Assembly (NCBI GenBank): GCA_051010195.1
Contig: JBPCVV010000118.1
Coordinates: forward strand, 1 to 64,000
Source of the DNA: Anderseniella sp051010195
Lineage (GTDB): Bacteria > Pseudomonadota > Alphaproteobacteria > Rhizobiales > Aestuariivirgaceae
Reading direction: 5' to 3'
DNA: 64,000 nt
The position numbers and the translations under genes were made by a program. The notes under the pieces were generated by a model. That model was given only the letters and a program-made list of their open reading frames with translations. It did no database searches and was not told where the DNA came from. Below, in pieces: positions 62,794 to 64,000 of this stretch. Within the stretch, counting starts at the first letter, position 1, and every line of letters starts with the position of its first letter.

Positions 62794-64000
62794 TCAATCG
62801 CTCGGTGCGCTGTCGTTGCGACGCATTACGGCAATGAAGAAGCCATCGGCATTGTGATCGGCGGGCGACAGGAGAAGCGTGTCCGTGCTGCCGTCCGATG
62901 ACGCCGGAGGCTCCCCGGGAAGGCAATCCCTCCATACGTCGGCATAGGGAACGACGGCAAATTCCGCATTGGATGCGAGAAAAGACTCAACCTGGCCAGT
63001 GTTTTCTTCCGGCAACAAGGAACAAGTCACATAGATCAGTCGGCCACCCGGTTTGACCAGAGGCGCTGCACGGGCCAGTACGGCGCGCTGGTCAACACCG
63101 CGGTTGACGAGGCTTTCGCGCGTCAGCCGCCACTTTGCGTCGGGCTTGCGCCGCCACGAGCCGGAACCTGAACACGGAGCATCGACCAGTACCCGGTCCA
63201 TGCGGCCAGCGAGTTCATCCAGCCTTTCAGGTTCGTCAGCGGGAACAACCTGAACGTTATGCACCCCCGCCCGGTTCAGCCTCGCGATGATCGGCTTCAA
63301 GCGGTTCTTGTCAGCATCCCAGGCGTGTATCTGTCCCTTGTTGCCCATTGCGGATGCCAGCGCCAGAGTCTTGCCGCCTGCACCTGCACAGATGTCTGCG
63401 ACCTGCTGGCCCGTCTCCACCGCACACAAGCGGGCTGCGACCTGCGATGCCGCATCCTGTATCTCAAAGGCGCCGCGCTGGAACGACGGTTCTGCTTCCA
63501 GATTGGGTGTGCGCCTCAACCCGTCCGGCACTTCAATGCGGATGCCATCAGGCGCAAACGGTGCTTCCAGCGCGTCGAACTTGGACAGCTGGTTGAGCAG
63601 TTTTTCCCGCGTCGTCTTCAGCGTGTTTGCCCGGATGTCCACCGGCGCGCGTGCGCTGAGCGCCCGGCCCTGGCGCACAGCACCATCGCCAAATGCTTTG
63701 ATAAACGATGGCATCAGCCATTCCGGAATATTGGCCTGAATGTGAAGCGCCGCGTCCGGCGCAAGATCGCGCGACAGGGCTGCTGTTTCTTCTGCCGTCA
63801 ACTCTCCGGGCCCGTGCCTAGACACACACAGTTCAGCCAGCTCTTCAACGGTGATATCCATCAGCCCGACAGCACAGGCCAGAACCAGTGCCCGCGGCGC
63901 ATCCGACCCCATCATGGATGCGAGAACGGCGCGCTGGCGCATAATGTCGTAGACGATATTGCCGATGGCAGCGCGGTCGCTGGAGCCGGCGAACCGGTGC
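62794..64000 (-). CDS. RsmB/NOL1-NOP2-type rRNA (cytosine-5) methyltransferase, 5' end outside window
   Basis: At least 401 residues; the frame stays open to base 64000 (RFAGSSDRAAIGNIVYDIM precedes the first internal ATG), so the start lies outside. The NusB-like N-domain is followed by SAM motif ADICAGAGGKTLALASAMG, motif IV DAPCSGSGSWRRKPDAKW and motif VI VTCSLLPEEN; the two cysteines (DAPC and TC) are the catalytic pair of the family. It methylates rRNA cytosines; E. coli RsmB targets C967. Confidence 0.93.
   Translation of the reverse strand, partial: HRFAGSSDRAAIGNIVYDIMRQRAVLASMMGSDAPRALVLACAVGLMDITVEELAELCVSRHGPGELTAEETAALSRDLAPDAALHIQANIPEWLMPSFIKAFGDGAVRQGRALSARAPVDIRANTLKTTREKLLNQLSKFDALEAPFAPDGIRIEVPDGLRRTPNLEAEPSFQRGAFEIQDAASQVAARLCAVETGQQVADICAGAGGKTLALASAMGNKGQIHAWDADKNRLKPIIARLNRAGVHNVQVVPADEPERLDELAGRMDRVLVDAPCSGSGSWRRKPDAKWRLTRESLVNRGVDQRAVLARAAPLVKPGGRLIYVTCSLLPEENTGQVESFLASNAEFAVVPYADVWRDCLPGEPPASSDGSTDTLLLSPADHNADGFFIAVMRRNDSAPSD

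Overview
The window is a moderately GC-rich, densely packed bacterial chromosome segment. Its gene orders are typical of Alphaproteobacteria, most like Rhizobiales/Hyphomicrobiales: holC-pepA / lptD-surA-pdxA-rsmA, fabD-fabG-acpP-fabF-mltG-yicC-gmk, and rpsF-rpsR-DUF2232-rplI...dnaB-alr...radA-cvpA-purF. No rRNA, tRNA, CRISPR array, insertion sequence or prophage was seen. The genus cannot be fixed from the sequence alone. Both ends are cut: the 3' part of an ABC-F ATPase gene on the left, and the 5' part of an RsmB-type rRNA methyltransferase gene on the right.

Layout. 1-5.6 kb: ABC-F end, then a complete peptide/opine-type ABC importer (binding protein, two permeases, fused double ATPase) on the minus strand. 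5.8-13.4 kb: a nine-gene, overlapping minus-strand operon for a non-canonical Mrp-like cation/proton antiporter. It lacks the MrpA antiporter half, carries three D-type subunits, and its G subunit has a histone-H1-like tail. 13.5-21.3 kb: a decayed zinc metallopeptidase, two PilZ proteins, an SDR, a desuccinylase-like Zn enzyme, a Stealth sugar phosphotransferase, a GST remnant, a methyltransferase, holC and pepA. 21.3-27.2 kb: a 486-bp gap where lptF/lptG would be expected, then lptD, a SurA-like lipoprotein, pdxA and rsmA. 27.2-34 kb: gmk, yicC, mltG and the fatty acid synthesis genes fabF, acpP, fabG, fabD on the minus strand.

34-50.8 kb: a threonine-dehydratase-like enzyme, the ribosomal operon rpsF-rpsR-DUF2232-rplI ending in a clear terminator, a CFA synthase, dnaB, alr, mlaE-mlaF, a BesD/HalD-like iron oxygenase, a fasciclin protein, radA, cvpA, purF, an SDR and a keto-acid hydratase-like protein. 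50.8-64 kb: der, a YfgM-like protein, a Tat-exported multicopper oxidase, panB, a MOSC protein, two NnrU membrane proteins, an AraC regulator divergent from a DUF4142-cupredoxin pair with an inverted repeat between them, an overlapping operon of two related secreted proteins around a DksA-like zinc-finger gene, guaA, a small unknown protein and the rRNA methyltransferase.

The parts most worth a second look are the Mrp-like operon, the AraC/DUF4142/cupredoxin locus with its operator-like repeat, the secreted-paralogue/DksA-like operon, the missing lptFG, and the metallopeptidase pseudogene. All functions are read from protein motifs and family knowledge; no database search was run.
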